Below are positions 16,230 through 25,916 of a stretch of DNA of 64,000 nucleotides, one piece after another. Source of the stretch: a bacterium (GTDB lineage: Bacteria; Vulcanimicrobiota; Vulcanimicrobiia; Vulcanimicrobiales; SCRA01); NCBI GenBank assembly GCA_004297985.1, contig SCRA01000080.1:1-64000 (forward strand). Reading direction: 5' to 3'. Under the pieces are notes generated by a model. The model worked only from the letters and a program-made list of their open reading frames with translations. It did not search any database and was not told the DNA's origin. Numbering within the stretch: position 1 is the first letter of the stretch; each line of letters begins with the position of its first letter. The position numbers were made by a program, and so were the translations under genes.

Positions 16230-18715
16230 CTCACGACCAAGTTGAGCAGCTTGTCCGGCACGTAGATACGCTTGCGGACCGACTTGCCGTTGATCTGCGT
16301 CTGCACGGTCGACTCTTGGAGCGCCAGTGCCGCAACCGTGTCCTCATCGGTCTGTGGAGCCACCTGGAGGCGCGCACGCACCTTTCCGTTGACCTGTACT
16401 ACCACCGTGACTTCGTCGAGCGCCAGCACGTCGGTGCAGGGCTGCGGGAAAGTCCGCAGGTGGATGCTCTCCTCGTCGCCCATGCGCTGCCATAACTCCT
16501 CGGCGATGTGCGGCGCGAAGGGTGCCAGAACCAGCATCGTGCCGCGCAGTACCTGCAGGTAGACGACGTTCTCCGCGCCGCCGGGCGTGCGCGAGAGATC
16601 GGTGAGCGCGTTGAGCACTTCGTCGAGTCTGGCGACGGTGGTGTTGAAATGGAAGCGCCGTGAGTTCGTTTCGTCCAGCGCGTTCTTGAAGGCCACGTGG
16701 AGCGTGCGCAGCAGTGCCTTCTCCTCGGGCGTCGTGGCGCTCGGGACGAGATCGACGGGCAGCTCGCGTATGCGCGGCGCCGCCGCGTCGGCCAAGCGCC
16801 AGAGACGGTTCAGGAAGCGCACGCGTCCTTGGATACCCGTGTCCGTCCAGTCGGTGACGTCCTCGGGCGGCCCCGCGGCGAGCAGGAAGAGGCGCATCGC
16901 GTCGACGCCGTGCTTCTCTACCGTGGCGTCGATGCCCACCACGTTGCCGCGGCTTTTCGACATCTTCTCGCCGCCGTAGATCAACGTGCCCTGATTGAAC
17001 AAGCGCGTGAAGGGTTCGTTGCCGTCCACCAGGCCCAAGTCGCGGCAGACGCGGTAGAAGAAGCGCGCATACAGCAAGTGGAGAACGGCATGCTCGGCGC
17101 CGCCGATATACTGGTCCACCGGCATCCAGTGCTTGGCCAGCGCCGCCGAGAACGGCTCATTGGCGTTGTGCGGATCGAGATAGCGCAAGTAGTACCACGA
17201 CGAGTCCATGAATGTGTCCATGGTGTCGCTCTCGCGGCGCGCCGGCTTTCCGCAGACGGGGCAGGTCGTGCGCACGAAGGCCTCGTCCCGCGCCAGTGGT
17301 GAGCCTTCGCCGGTAATCGGGATGTTGATGGGCAGCACCACGGGCAACTGATCGTACGGCACAGGCTGCTCGCCGTGCTCCTCGCAGTAGACGATGGGGA
17401 TCGGCGTTCCCCAGTAGCGCTGGCGAGAGAGCAGCCAATCGCGGAAGCGATAGTTGACCGTTCGCTCGCCGATGCCCATCTGCGTCAGGCGATCGCCGAT
17501 GGCGCGCAGCCCGCGCTTTGAGGACATGCCCGTGAAGTCGCCGCTGGCGATCATCCGCCCCTCGCCCACGTAGGCTTCGTGCAGAGTCTCGGCCTCCGTC
17601 TTGCCGGGCGGCATGATCACTTGGGCCACGGGGAGCCCGTGCTTGTGCGCGAACTCGAAGTCGCGCTCGTCGTGTGCGGGAACGCCCATGACGGCCCCCG
17701 TGCCATACTCCGCCAGCACGTAGTTGGTGACCCAGATCGGCACGCGCTCGTGGGAGAGCGGGTTTACGGCGTAGATCCCGGTGAAGACGCCGTCTTTCTC
17801 CATGAGCGAGGTACGCTCGAGCTCGCTCTTGTTCTTGACGCCTTCGATAAAGCGCTCGATCTCGCTGCGCCGCTTGCTTACCTCGAGGAGTCTGGCCACC
17901 AGAGGGTGCTCGGCGGCGATGGCCAGGAACGTGACGCCGAACGTCGTGTCGGGGCGCGTGGTGAAGACGCGGATGCGCTCCTCCAGGCGCTCCACCTCGA
18001 AGGAGAACGTAACGCCCTCGCTGCGCCCGATCCAGTTGCGCTGCATGGTCTTGATGCGCTCGGGCCAGCCGGGGAGATCGTCGAGGCCGGCCAGCAGCTC
18101 GTCGGCATAGGCGGTGATCTTCAAGAACCACTGCGAGAGGTTGCGGCGCTCCACTTGGCTGCCGCACCGCCAACAGACGCCGCCTTCGGCCTGCTCGTTG
18201 GCCAGCACCGTCTGGTCCTTGGGGCACCAGTTGACGGGCGCCTCGCGCTTGTAGGCCAGACCCCGCTCGTACATCTTGAGAAAGAACCACTGGTTCCAGC
18301 GATAGTACTCGGGCTCGCAGGTCGCGATCTCGCGCGACCAGTCGTACGATGTGCCCAACAGCCGGAGCTGGCGCTGCATGTTGGCGATGTTCTGGTGCGT
18401 CCAGTGGGAGGGATCGATGCCGCGCTGGATGGCGGCGTTCTCCGCGGGGAGCCCGAAGGCGTCCCAGCCCATCGGGTGAACCACGTTGTAGCCTTGCATG
18501 CGCATCATGCGCGCCACGGCGTCGCCCAGCGTGTAGTTCTTGGCATGGCCGACGTGCAGATCGCCTGAGGGATACGGCAGCATCTCGAGCGTGTAGTACG
18601 TGGGCTTCGGCGAGTCGTCGGGGGCGCGATAGAGCGCGCGCTCCTCCCAGCGCCTCTGCCAATGGCGCTCGATCGATGCGTGGTCGTACGTCTGGGACGG
18701 GGTCGTCTCGGTCAT
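16226..18715 (-). CDS. leuS: leucyl-tRNA synthetase
   Basis: Class I synthetase of 829 aa that charges tRNA-Leu. The HIGH motif appears as HVGH (54-57) in PYPSGDLHVGHAKN and the KMSKS loop as GEKMSKSRGNVVG. The inserted CP1 editing domain is present (TTRPDTTFGVTF and GTGAVMGVPAHDERD). Cysteine pairs in CWRCGS and CPVCGK suggest zinc sites. ATG at 18715 is chosen by family alignment; the frame upstream to 18844 has no similarity. It is divergent from comEA, with 70 bp between. Confidence 0.97.
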   Translation of the reverse strand: MTETTPSQTYDHASIERHWQRRWEERALYRAPDDSPKPTYYTLEMLPYPSGDLHVGHAKNYTLGDAVARMMRMQGYNVVHPMGWDAFGLPAENAAIQRGIDPSHWTHQNIANMQRQLRLLGTSYDWSREIATCEPEYYRWNQWFFLKMYERGLAYKREAPVNWCPKDQTVLANEQAEGGVCWRCGSQVERRNLSQWFLKITAYADELLAGLDDLPGWPERIKTMQRNWIGRSEGVTFSFEVERLEERIRVFTTRPDTTFGVTFLAIAAEHPLVARLLEVSKRRSEIERFIEGVKNKSELERTSLMEKDGVFTGIYAVNPLSHERVPIWVTNYVLAEYGTGAVMGVPAHDERDFEFAHKHGLPVAQVIMPPGKTEAETLHEAYVGEGRMIASGDFTGMSSKRGLRAIGDRLTQMGIGERTVNYRFRDWLLSRQRYWGTPIPIVYCEEHGEQPVPYDQLPVVLPINIPITGEGSPLARDEAFVRTTCPVCGKPARRESDTMDTFMDSSWYYLRYLDPHNANEPFSAALAKHWMPVDQYIGGAEHAVLHLLYARFFYRVCRDLGLVDGNEPFTRLFNQGTLIYGGEKMSKSRGNVVGIDATVEKHGVDAMRLFLLAAGPPEDVTDWTDTGIQGRVRFLNRLWRLADAAAPRIRELPVDLVPSATTPEEKALLRTLHVAFKNALDETNSRRFHFNTTVARLDEVLNALTDLSRTPGGAENVVYLQVLRGTMLVLAPFAPHIAEELWQRMGDEESIHLRTFPQPCTDVLALDEVTVVVQVNGKVRARLQVAPQTDEDTVAALALQESTVQTQINGKSVRKRIYVPDKLLNLVVS

Positions 18716-18785
18716 AGCGAGCCCGTTTCGCCTCCGACGCCCCGAGTGCTTGCCGATCGCCGCAACCTGCGCAGAGGAGAGGCGT

Positions 18786-19409
18786 ATGCGCTCTCTTGCC
18801 CCCGTGCTCCGCGTCGCCGGCGTGCTCCTCATTCTCCCCGTCATCCTCCTGGCGGCGCGCTTCGGCCTGGCCTGGCCGCCCGCGCCGCAGACGAGGGTCC
18901 GCCTCGCATCACCGGCGCGTCCGCTGGAGCATCGCAGCGCGGTGCCTGTCGCAGTGGCCGTCGTCTACGTGGCCGGTGCGGTGGCGCGGCCGGGGCTGAT
19001 TACCCTACCGGCCGGGTCGCGCGTCGCCGCCGCCGTCGCCCGGGCCAGGCCGCGCCCGGAGGGCGACCTCGTGGCCGTCAACCTCGCGGCGCGCGTCGAG
19101 GACGGAGAGGAGATCGTCGTGCCGGTGCACGGTGCGCAAGCCGCCGTCCCACGCCCCGCTAAGCGCGGGCGGCGGGCCCCCGGCAGGAGCAGCCAGCGCC
19201 GCAGCGTCCCGCCTTCAGAACCCGTCTCGCTCAACCGCGCCGACGCCCGCGCGCTGGCCACGGTGCCTGGGATCGATGCGCGGGTGGCTGGCCGCATTAT
19301 TGCCTATCGTGAAACCTATGGCCCCTTCGCGGCCGTCGACGACCTGCTCGACGTAGCCGGGATCACCGAGGGCTCGCTCGCGCGCGCGGCACCATACCTG
19401 CAACCGTGA
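18786..19409 (+). CDS. comEA: ComEA-type competence DNA receptor
   Basis: A 207-aa protein with one N-terminal membrane anchor (about residues 8-26), an SLBB domain (VYVAGAVARPGLITLPAGSR), a basic linker, and a C-terminal helix-hairpin-helix pair (LNRADARALATVPGIDARVAGRIIAYRE is split over two hairpins). This is the ComEA order, a surface receptor that passes double-stranded DNA to ComEC. GGAGAGG precedes the ATG at 18786. comEC is 5.7 kb away on the other strand, so the two are not one operon. Confidence 0.88.
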   Translation: MRSLAPVLRVAGVLLILPVILLAARFGLAWPPAPQTRVRLASPARPLEHRSAVPVAVAVVYVAGAVARPGLITLPAGSRVAAAVARARPRPEGDLVAVNLAARVEDGEEIVVPVHGAQAAVPRPAKRGRRAPGRSSQRRSVPPSEPVSLNRADARALATVPGIDARVAGRIIAYRETYGPFAAVDDLLDVAGITEGSLARAAPYLQP

Positions 19410-19457
19410 CGCGTTTTGCAAAATGTCTCGTAGAGATACTCCGAGAAACCCGCTCGC

Positions 19458-21275
19458 ATGGTTACCTCCACGAGCATTGCGGCGGGGGCGGAGACGCGCT
19501 CCCTACCGGAGTTGCTGTTACCTGCGTTGCGCGCCGACGTCCCCGAGTTGCTCTGTGAGCGCGTCTCTCGGGGTGGCCCCTTCCGCAAGGTAGGCTCGGG
19601 AGAGGTGCTGCGGCGCGTCCAGCACATCGCGCTGGGGCTGCGCGAGCTGGGCCTGCAGCCAGGGGACCGCGTCGCGCTGCTCTCGACCAACTGCATCGAC
19701 TGGATCGTCGCCGACTTGGGCGTGCAGTTCGCCGGCATGGTCACGGTGCCGATCTTCGCCACCCAGGCGGCCGATCAGGTCGCGTATATCATCCGGCATG
19801 CCGGGGCGCGCGCGCTCTTCCTGCACGACGAGGCTCAACGCGCGAATCTGCTCGCAGCGGGTGCCGAACTTCCGCCAACCTATGTTTTCGGCGGAAACGG
19901 CGCGGAAGGCATCGCCGCGCTCGAGGCGCGCGGGGAGCAACGTGCTGACGCCAACCCCGGCGAACTGCTCCACCTAGGCGAGGGCATCTCCGGCGATGCG
20001 CTCTGCACGCTGATCTATACGTCGGGGACCACGGGCGATCCCAAGGGGGTGATGCTCACACACAGCAACTTCACCAGCAACGTGGTCGATGCGTTCAACG
20101 CGGGGATGAGCGGCATGCAGGCGCAGGACGTGGTGCTCTCGGTGCTGCCGGTCGCGCACATCTACGAGCGCATGATCACCTATGGCTACCTCTACATTCA
20201 GTGTTCGGTCTATGTCTGCCACAGCCCCGATGAGCTTATCGACGATCTGCGGGACGTCCATCCGACGGTGATGACGGCCGTGCCGCGCCTCTTCGAGCGC
20301 ATGCTTTCGGGGATCGTCGGCAAGGCCCGCGAGGAAGGTGGCCTCAAGGCGCGCCTGGTGCCGTGGGCGCTGGCCGTGGGTTGCGCGTACGCCCGCGCCA
20401 CTCTGGTGGAGCATCGCCGGCCACCGCTGGGGCTGGCCTTGGCGCACGCCGTTGCACGGGCTCTCGTGTTGAAGAGGATTCCCCCGCTGATGGGGCTCGA
20501 TCGCCTGCACTTCTTCGTCTCGGGGAGCGCTCCGCTGCACCTCGATACGGCGCTCACCTTTGCAGGACTGGGTCTGACGATCTTGCAGGGGTACGGCCTC
20601 ACGGAGACCTCGCCCGTGGTCTCCGTCAACCCGCTCTCGGAGAATCGCCTCGGCAGCGTGGGGCGAGTGATCCCGCACGTCGAGGTCAAGATTGCGGAGG
20701 ACGGCGAGATCCTCGTGCGCGGCGCGAACGTGATGAGCGGCTATTACTTGAACGATGCGGCGAACGCCGCCGCCTTCGCGGACGGCTGGTTCCGCACGGG
20801 TGACATCGGCCGCTTCGACGACGACGGCTATCTCTACGTCACGGATCGCAAGAAGGAGCTGCTGAAGACCTCGGGCGGCAAGTACCTCTCGCCCGCACGC
20901 ATCGAGACGGCACTCAAACGCTCGATCTACATCGCGCAAGTGATGGTGGTCGGCGAGGGGCGTCCCCATCCCGCTGCGTTGATCGCGCCGGACTGGAAGC
21001 TGGTGCGGGAGCGCGTCGGAGCCTCGCCGAGTGCGCGCACGGAGGACCTAGCCCTCGATGAGCGCGTCATCCGCCTCTTTGCGCACGAAGTCCACGAGCA
21101 GAGCGAGGGGCTCTCGCCCTTCGAGCAAATTCGTCGTTTCACGGTGCTGCCGCGCGATCTGACCGTGGAGGGCGGGGAGCTCTCGCCGACGCTCAAACTC
21201 AAGCGGCGCATCATCGAGCACCGCTACGCGGCGCAGATCGAGCACGTTTACGCCGAGGCAGTGCCCACGGAGTAG
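19458..21275 (+). CDS. long-chain acyl-CoA synthetase (AMP-binding)
   Basis: A 605-aa ANL-superfamily ligase that activates fatty acids with ATP and CoA. The AMP-binding signature IYTSGTTGDPKGVMLTH is at about 186-202. YGLTETSP, WFRTGDIGRFDDDGYLYVTDRKKELLKTSGGK and a C-terminal Lys region fit the FadD15/FAA type, which also has LPVAHIYER. It feeds the beta-oxidation genes that follow. Its 3' end overlaps the convergent MarR gene by 28 bp. Confidence 0.92.
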   Translation: MVTSTSIAAGAETRSLPELLLPALRADVPELLCERVSRGGPFRKVGSGEVLRRVQHIALGLRELGLQPGDRVALLSTNCIDWIVADLGVQFAGMVTVPIFATQAADQVAYIIRHAGARALFLHDEAQRANLLAAGAELPPTYVFGGNGAEGIAALEARGEQRADANPGELLHLGEGISGDALCTLIYTSGTTGDPKGVMLTHSNFTSNVVDAFNAGMSGMQAQDVVLSVLPVAHIYERMITYGYLYIQCSVYVCHSPDELIDDLRDVHPTVMTAVPRLFERMLSGIVGKAREEGGLKARLVPWALAVGCAYARATLVEHRRPPLGLALAHAVARALVLKRIPPLMGLDRLHFFVSGSAPLHLDTALTFAGLGLTILQGYGLTETSPVVSVNPLSENRLGSVGRVIPHVEVKIAEDGEILVRGANVMSGYYLNDAANAAAFADGWFRTGDIGRFDDDGYLYVTDRKKELLKTSGGKYLSPARIETALKRSIYIAQVMVVGEGRPHPAALIAPDWKLVRERVGASPSARTEDLALDERVIRLFAHEVHEQSEGLSPFEQIRRFTVLPRDLTVEGGELSPTLKLKRRIIEHRYAAQIEHVYAEAVPTE

Positions 21276-21724
21276 CCGCTCTCCTGCCGGACGTCGAGTG
21301 CTACGTGCAGCGTACGAACGGCGCGCTCGATGGTGGCCAGGGGCTCCGTGCCCGCGGGACCGATCAACTGATCGAGCTCCCGTTCGATGCGCATCGAACG
21401 GTCGGCAAGCAGCAGGCGCCCCGTCGGGGTGAGGGCGAGCTGGATCGTGCGGCGGTCGCTAAGATCGCGCTCTCGGGAGACGGCGTCCATCGAGGATAGA
21501 CGCTCCAGGATTTCGCTCATCGTCGCGCCGCTCACGCGAGCGCGCTGGGCAAGGTCGACGGGGCGCGTCGTCCCTTCTGCGATGTGCTTCATCACGGAGA
21601 GTTGAGTCAGCGAGAGGGCCGGCTCGAGGCTCTCGAGGCGGCTGGCGAGGAAGTTCGCCAGCCTAGGGACCAGGGCGGCAAGCGATGAGGAGACGCCTGC
21701 CGAGGGGACCATGGTGGGGGACAT
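21248..21724 (-). CDS. MarR family transcriptional regulator
   Basis: A 158-aa winged-helix repressor. The recognition region is ARVSGATMSEILERLSS and the wing is RERDLSDRRTIQLALTPTGR, both characteristic of MarR. It lies between the acyl-CoA ligase (convergent) and the beta-oxidation operon (divergent). A promoter and a 24-bp palindrome stand in the 255-bp gap, so it probably represses that operon and its own gene, with a fatty acid or acyl-CoA as likely effector (inferred from neighbours). Confidence 0.9.
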   Translation of the reverse strand: MSPTMVPSAGVSSSLAALVPRLANFLASRLESLEPALSLTQLSVMKHIAEGTTRPVDLAQRARVSGATMSEILERLSSMDAVSRERDLSDRRTIQLALTPTGRLLLADRSMRIERELDQLIGPAGTEPLATIERAVRTLHVALDVRQESGYSVGTASA

Positions 21725-21779
21725 GATCCTAGCCTAGCGATCGTTGGCCCGACGATGAAATGAGTCCGGTCACAGGCTC

Positions 21780-21809
21780 TTGACGGACGCGGCGCCCCGG
21801 CGGTACTAT
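21780..21809 (+). promoter_or_regulatory. sigma-70-type promoter of the beta-oxidation operon
   Basis: TTGACG (21780-21785) and TACTAT (21804-21809) are separated by 18 bp, a good match to housekeeping -35/-10 boxes in an otherwise GC-rich region. Predicted transcription starts near 21816, just before the palindrome at 21820. Confidence 0.65.
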
Positions 21810-21819
21810 GCTAAGTAGA

Positions 21820-21843
21820 GCTATTGATAATTTTATCAGTAGC
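21820..21843. promoter_or_regulatory. palindromic operator, probable MarR site
   Basis: GCTATTGATAA and TTATCAGTAGC form 11-bp arms with one mismatch around a 2-bp centre. The site is markedly AT-rich for this genome and overlaps the predicted transcription start of the operon beginning at 21980, as a repressor site would. Length and symmetry fit MarR dimers; assignment to the adjacent regulator is inferred. Confidence 0.65.
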
Positions 21844-21979
21844 ACCGTCGAACGGGGTGCACCGCATGCCGGCCGTACGCAGGAAGAGAGTCGACTCCGC
21901 CGCACGCACCGCGCTCTAGAGTTCGGTGCGCGCTTGCTATTCCGTCCGTCTGCAGAACGCGAGAGAGTGTAGAGATATC

Positions 21980-23800
21980 ATGAGCACCTACCAAGCACCA
22001 ATACGAGACATGCAGTTCGTCCTGCGCGAGCTCGCAGGCGCCGAGGAGATCGCGAAGCTCCCGGGGTGCGAGGATACCCTCGACGTCCTCGACTCGATCC
22101 TCGAAGAGGCGGCTGCATTCGCTACCGGTGTGCTCGACCCGCTCAACGTAAAGTCAGACCGCGAGGGCTGCACGTGGAAAGACGGCGAGGTCACCACTCC
22201 CAGCGGGTTCAAGGATGCCTACCGGCAGTTCGCACAGGCGGGCTGGATTGGGCTCCTCGTCCCAGTGGAGTACGGCGGTCAGGGCCTGCCCTCGCTGCTG
22301 CATGGGCCCACGCTCGAAATGTGGAACGGCGCCAACGTCGGATTTGCCAACGGCCCGCTGCTGAACCAGGGTGCGATCGAGGCGATCGAGCTGAAGGGTT
22401 CGGAGGAGCAGAAGAAGCTCTACATACCCAAGTTGGTCTCCGGCGAGTGGACCGGCACGATGTGCCTTACCGAGCCGCAGGCCGGCTCGGACCTTGCGCA
22501 AGTACGCACCAAGGCGGTGCCCGAAGGTGACCACTACCGCATCAGCGGTCAGAAGATCTTCATCACCTTCGGAGAGCACGACATGGCGCAGAACATCGTG
22601 CACTTGGTGCTGGCCCGCCTGCCCGATGCCCCCGAGGGCACCAAGGGCATCTCGCTCTTCATCGTGCCCAAGTTTCTGGTGAAGTCGGACGGCTCGCTCG
22701 GCGAGCGTAACGACGTCCACTGCGCCGGCATCGAGCACAAGCTCGGTATCAACGGCAATCCCACCTGCACGATGAACTACGGCGAGAAGGAAGGCGCGAT
22801 CGGCTATCTCGTGGGCGAGCTCAATCGCGGCCTCGAGTACATGTTCATCATGATGAATGCGGCGCGTTTCAGCGTCGGCGTGCAGGGGTTGGCGATCGCC
22901 GATCGTGCCTATCAGAGCGCCCTGCAGTACGCCAAGGAGCGCGTCCAGAGCCGCGACGTGGCCGCGCGCTCGCCCAAACCGCAAGAGATCATCAAGCACC
23001 CAGACGTGCGACGCATGCTCATGTGGATGAAGTCGCAGCTCGAGGCTATGCGTGCGCTGGCCTACGTTACCGCTATGTCGCTGGACTTCGCGCACAAGCA
23101 CCCCGACGAGAAGGTGCGTAGAGAGCACAAAGCCTTCGTTGAATTGATGATCCCGGTCGTCAAGGGCTGGTGCACGGAGACGGCGGTGGATCTCTGCTCG
23201 ACGGCCGTGCAAGTGTTCGGCGGCATGGGCTACATCGAGGAGACGGGCATCGCGCAGCAGTACCGCGATGTGCGCATCACGACGATCTACGAAGGTACGA
23301 CCGGCATTCAGGCGCTCGACCTGGTGGGGCGCAAGCTGATCCGCGACATGGGCGCGACGGCCACCGCCGTCATCACGCAGATGAAGAAGTTCACCAAGGG
23401 GCTGGAAGCCGAGGAGAACGCTGACGTCAAGGTGATTGCCCAGGCGCTCGCGCGCGGCGTCGATGCGCTGGCCGATGCTTCGCAGTGGATCGGCATGAAC
23501 GCGATGGGCGATCTGCACAAAGCCTTCGCCTGTTCGGTGCCGTACCTCAAATTGTGGGGCGTGGTGGCCGGAGGCTGGCAGATGGCGCGCGCGGCACAGA
23601 TTGCGGCGCACAAGATCGCTGCGAACGATCGCGAGGGAGATTTCTACAAAGCCAAGCTTGCCACGGCGCGCTTCTACGCGACCAACGTGCTTAGCCAGGA
23701 CATCTGGCTGCAACGGCAGATCAAGGAGAGCTCAGCCGACGTGCTGGCGCTCTCGGAGGAGCAGTTCGACCTCGATCGTAAGCCGACGGTGGTGGCGTAA
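21980..23800 (+). CDS. acyl-CoA dehydrogenase, FadE-like with C-terminal extension
   Basis: A 606-aa FAD enzyme for the first step of beta-oxidation. Recognisable blocks are CLTEPQAGSDLAQVRTKA, SGQKIFITFGEHD, VQVFGGMGYIEETGIAQQYRDVRI and IYEGTTGIQALDLVGRKL, with the presumed catalytic Glu438. The extra C-terminal domain of about 130 residues is that of the longer AcdA/DUF5991-type dehydrogenases for long-chain substrates. ATG at 21980 is chosen by family start. It is the first gene of the operon, 1 bp before the next gene. Confidence 0.92.
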   Translation: MSTYQAPIRDMQFVLRELAGAEEIAKLPGCEDTLDVLDSILEEAAAFATGVLDPLNVKSDREGCTWKDGEVTTPSGFKDAYRQFAQAGWIGLLVPVEYGGQGLPSLLHGPTLEMWNGANVGFANGPLLNQGAIEAIELKGSEEQKKLYIPKLVSGEWTGTMCLTEPQAGSDLAQVRTKAVPEGDHYRISGQKIFITFGEHDMAQNIVHLVLARLPDAPEGTKGISLFIVPKFLVKSDGSLGERNDVHCAGIEHKLGINGNPTCTMNYGEKEGAIGYLVGELNRGLEYMFIMMNAARFSVGVQGLAIADRAYQSALQYAKERVQSRDVAARSPKPQEIIKHPDVRRMLMWMKSQLEAMRALAYVTAMSLDFAHKHPDEKVRREHKAFVELMIPVVKGWCTETAVDLCSTAVQVFGGMGYIEETGIAQQYRDVRITTIYEGTTGIQALDLVGRKLIRDMGATATAVITQMKKFTKGLEAEENADVKVIAQALARGVDALADASQWIGMNAMGDLHKAFACSVPYLKLWGVVAGGWQMARAAQIAAHKIAANDREGDFYKAKLATARFYATNVLSQDIWLQRQIKESSADVLALSEEQFDLDRKPTVVA

Positions 23801-23801
23801 G

Positions 23802-25916
23802 ATGATGATTCACACGCAAGATCGCGACGGCGTGCGCGTCATCACGCACGACAGCCCGCCGGTCAACGCGCTCTCCTTCGCGCTCTCCAAAGAGCTTCTG
23901 GAAGCGGTGACGGCCGCTGAGGGCGATCCCGCGATCCGCGCGGTGGTCTTCACGGGCGCCAACCGTATCTTCAGCGCCGGGGCCGACGTCAACGACTTCC
24001 GCGGTGATCCCCAGCCTGACGCCAAAACCATCCGCGACGTGATCGCCGCCGTCGAGCGCGGCTCCAAGACCTACGTCGCCGCTATCGACGGTAACGCCAT
24101 GGGCGGCGGCTTCGAGCTCTCGCTCACCTGCGACTACCGCGTTGCCACGCCGCGCTCCAAAGTCGGTCTGCCGGAGATTCGCCTGGGCTTGATTCCCGGC
24201 GCCGGCGGGACGCAGCGCTTGCCGCGTTTGATCGGTGCGCAAGCGGCCTTGGACATGATGCTCAAAGGCAAGACCGTCTCCGCGGACGAGGCCAAGAAGA
24301 AGGGCATCCTCGACGAGGTCGCCGAGGGTGACGTGGTGGAGGCGGCGCTGGCGCTGATCGCGCGCGTCGCCGCCAGCGAGCCAAAGCGCCGCGTCTCGCA
24401 GCGGAAGGTAGAGATCGGCGGCGGCATCCAAGCCTTCGCGCTCCCGTATGTCGTCGCGCAGGCGCACAAGATGTGCCCGCCCGAGGAGAACGGCGGGTTC
24501 GCTGCCCACAAGCTGGTCGATGCCGTGCAGGCCGCGTTCGAGTTGCCGTTTCCCCGCGGCTTGGCTCGCGAGTTCCGCCTCTTCGACGAGCTCGTGCGCT
24601 CCGCACCGGCGCAGGCGCTCATGCACCTCTTCTTCGCCGAGCGCGAGCTGGCGAAGGTTCCCGGACTGCCGGCCGCGGAGCCGCTGGCCATCAAGAAGGC
24701 GGGCGTCATCGGCGCAGGTACGATGGGCGCCGGTATCGCGATCACTTTCGCCAATGCCGGCATCCCAGTGACGGTGATCGAGCCAAAAGACGAGCAGATC
24801 GGGAAGGCCAAGCAGATGGTCTTCGGCATGTTCATGCATCAGGTGAAGCGCGGCCGCCTGACACAGGAAGAGGCCTGGAAGCTGGGTCAGTCGATCGTCT
24901 TCACCGACGACTACGCCGAGTTGAGTGACGCCGACCTTGTGGTCGAGGCGGTCTTCGAGAGCATGGACGTCAAGCGGCAGGTCTTCCAGAAGCTCGACCA
25001 GGTGACCAAGCCCGAGACGGTTCTCGCCTCGAACACCTCAACGCTGGACATCGACGCGATGGCGTCGCAAACCACGCGTCCCGAGAAGGTGCTCGGTCTC
25101 CACTTCTTCGCCCCGGCCAACATCATGCAGCTGCTCGAGATCGTGCGCGGCTCGCGGACCTCACCGCAGACGCTCGCGACAGCCTTCAAGTTGGCCAAGG
25201 ATCTGCGCAAGAGCGGCGTGCTCTCCGCCAATGCCTTCGGTTTCATCGGCAACCGCATGCTCTTCGACTACGCGCGCGAGGTCGTCTCGCTGGCCGAAGA
25301 GGGCGTGCCGCCGCATCGCGTGGACGCGGTGCTGAAGGGCTTCGGCATGGCGATGGGGCCGTTCGCGATGTTCGATCTGAGCGGCGTGGACGTCTTCTGG
25401 CACATCCAGCAGGCTCGCCCGGAGATGGGCTCCGCGCGTACCAAGATCGTCGACCGGATGTACGAGCTCAAGCGGCTCGGCCAGAAGACGGGCGCAGGCT
25501 TCTACACCTACGAGAAGGGCAGCCGTGACCCGATTCCCGATCCCGAGATCGAGCGGCTCTTCGCGGAGGAGGCCGCTAGAGCGGGTATCGCGCGGCGTAC
25601 CGGCGTCACGGACGACGAGATCGTCAAGCGTGCCATCTACGCGCTGATCAACGCGGGCGCGAACTTGCTCAAAGATGGCGTCGCGCTGCGTCCCGGCGAT
25701 ATCGACATCGTCTACATCTACGGCTACGGCTTCCCGCCGCACCATGGCGGCCCGATGTGGTATGCCGACGAGATCGGCGTGGCCCAGGTCTACGCCGACG
25801 TCATGAGCTTTCGCGAGCGCTTGGGCGCGCAGTGGGAGCCTTCGCCGCTGCTCGCCGAGATCGCGCGGAGCGGCAAGAAGTTCGCTGGCTATACGAAGGA
25901 GTTGACACATGCGTGA
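23802..25916 (+). CDS. fadJ: enoyl-CoA hydratase / 3-hydroxyacyl-CoA dehydrogenase fusion
   Basis: A 704-aa bifunctional beta-oxidation enzyme. The N-terminal crotonase domain (1 to about 190) has the oxyanion-hole segment [15 protein letters not shown] and [18 protein letters not shown] with the catalytic Glu. The NAD-binding domain begins at about residue 304 ([17 protein letters not shown]), followed by the dehydrogenase C-terminal domains ([33 protein letters not shown]). It starts 1 bp after the dehydrogenase stop and overlaps the thiolase by 8 bp, so translation is likely coupled. The choice of fadJ over fadB is by arrangement only. Confidence 0.93.
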   Translation: MMIHTQDRDGVRVITHDSPPVNALSFALSKELLEAVTAAEGDPAIRAVVFTGANRIFSAGADVNDFRGDPQPDAKTIRDVIAAVERGSKTYVAAIDGNAMGGGFELSLTCDYRVATPRSKVGLPEIRLGLIPGAGGTQRLPRLIGAQAALDMMLKGKTVSADEAKKKGILDEVAEGDVVEAALALIARVAASEPKRRVSQRKVEIGGGIQAFALPYVVAQAHKMCPPEENGGFAAHKLVDAVQAAFELPFPRGLAREFRLFDELVRSAPAQALMHLFFAERELAKVPGLPAAEPLAIKKAGVIGAGTMGAGIAITFANAGIPVTVIEPKDEQIGKAKQMVFGMFMHQVKRGRLTQEEAWKLGQSIVFTDDYAELSDADLVVEAVFESMDVKRQVFQKLDQVTKPETVLASNTSTLDIDAMASQTTRPEKVLGLHFFAPANIMQLLEIVRGSRTSPQTLATAFKLAKDLRKSGVLSANAFGFIGNRMLFDYAREVVSLAEEGVPPHRVDAVLKGFGMAMGPFAMFDLSGVDVFWHIQQARPEMGSARTKIVDRMYELKRLGQKTGAGFYTYEKGSRDPIPDPEIERLFAEEAARAGIARRTGVTDDEIVKRAIYALINAGANLLKDGVALRPGDIDIVYIYGYGFPPHHGGPMWYADEIGVAQVYADVMSFRERLGAQWEPSPLLAEIARSGKKFAGYTKELTHA

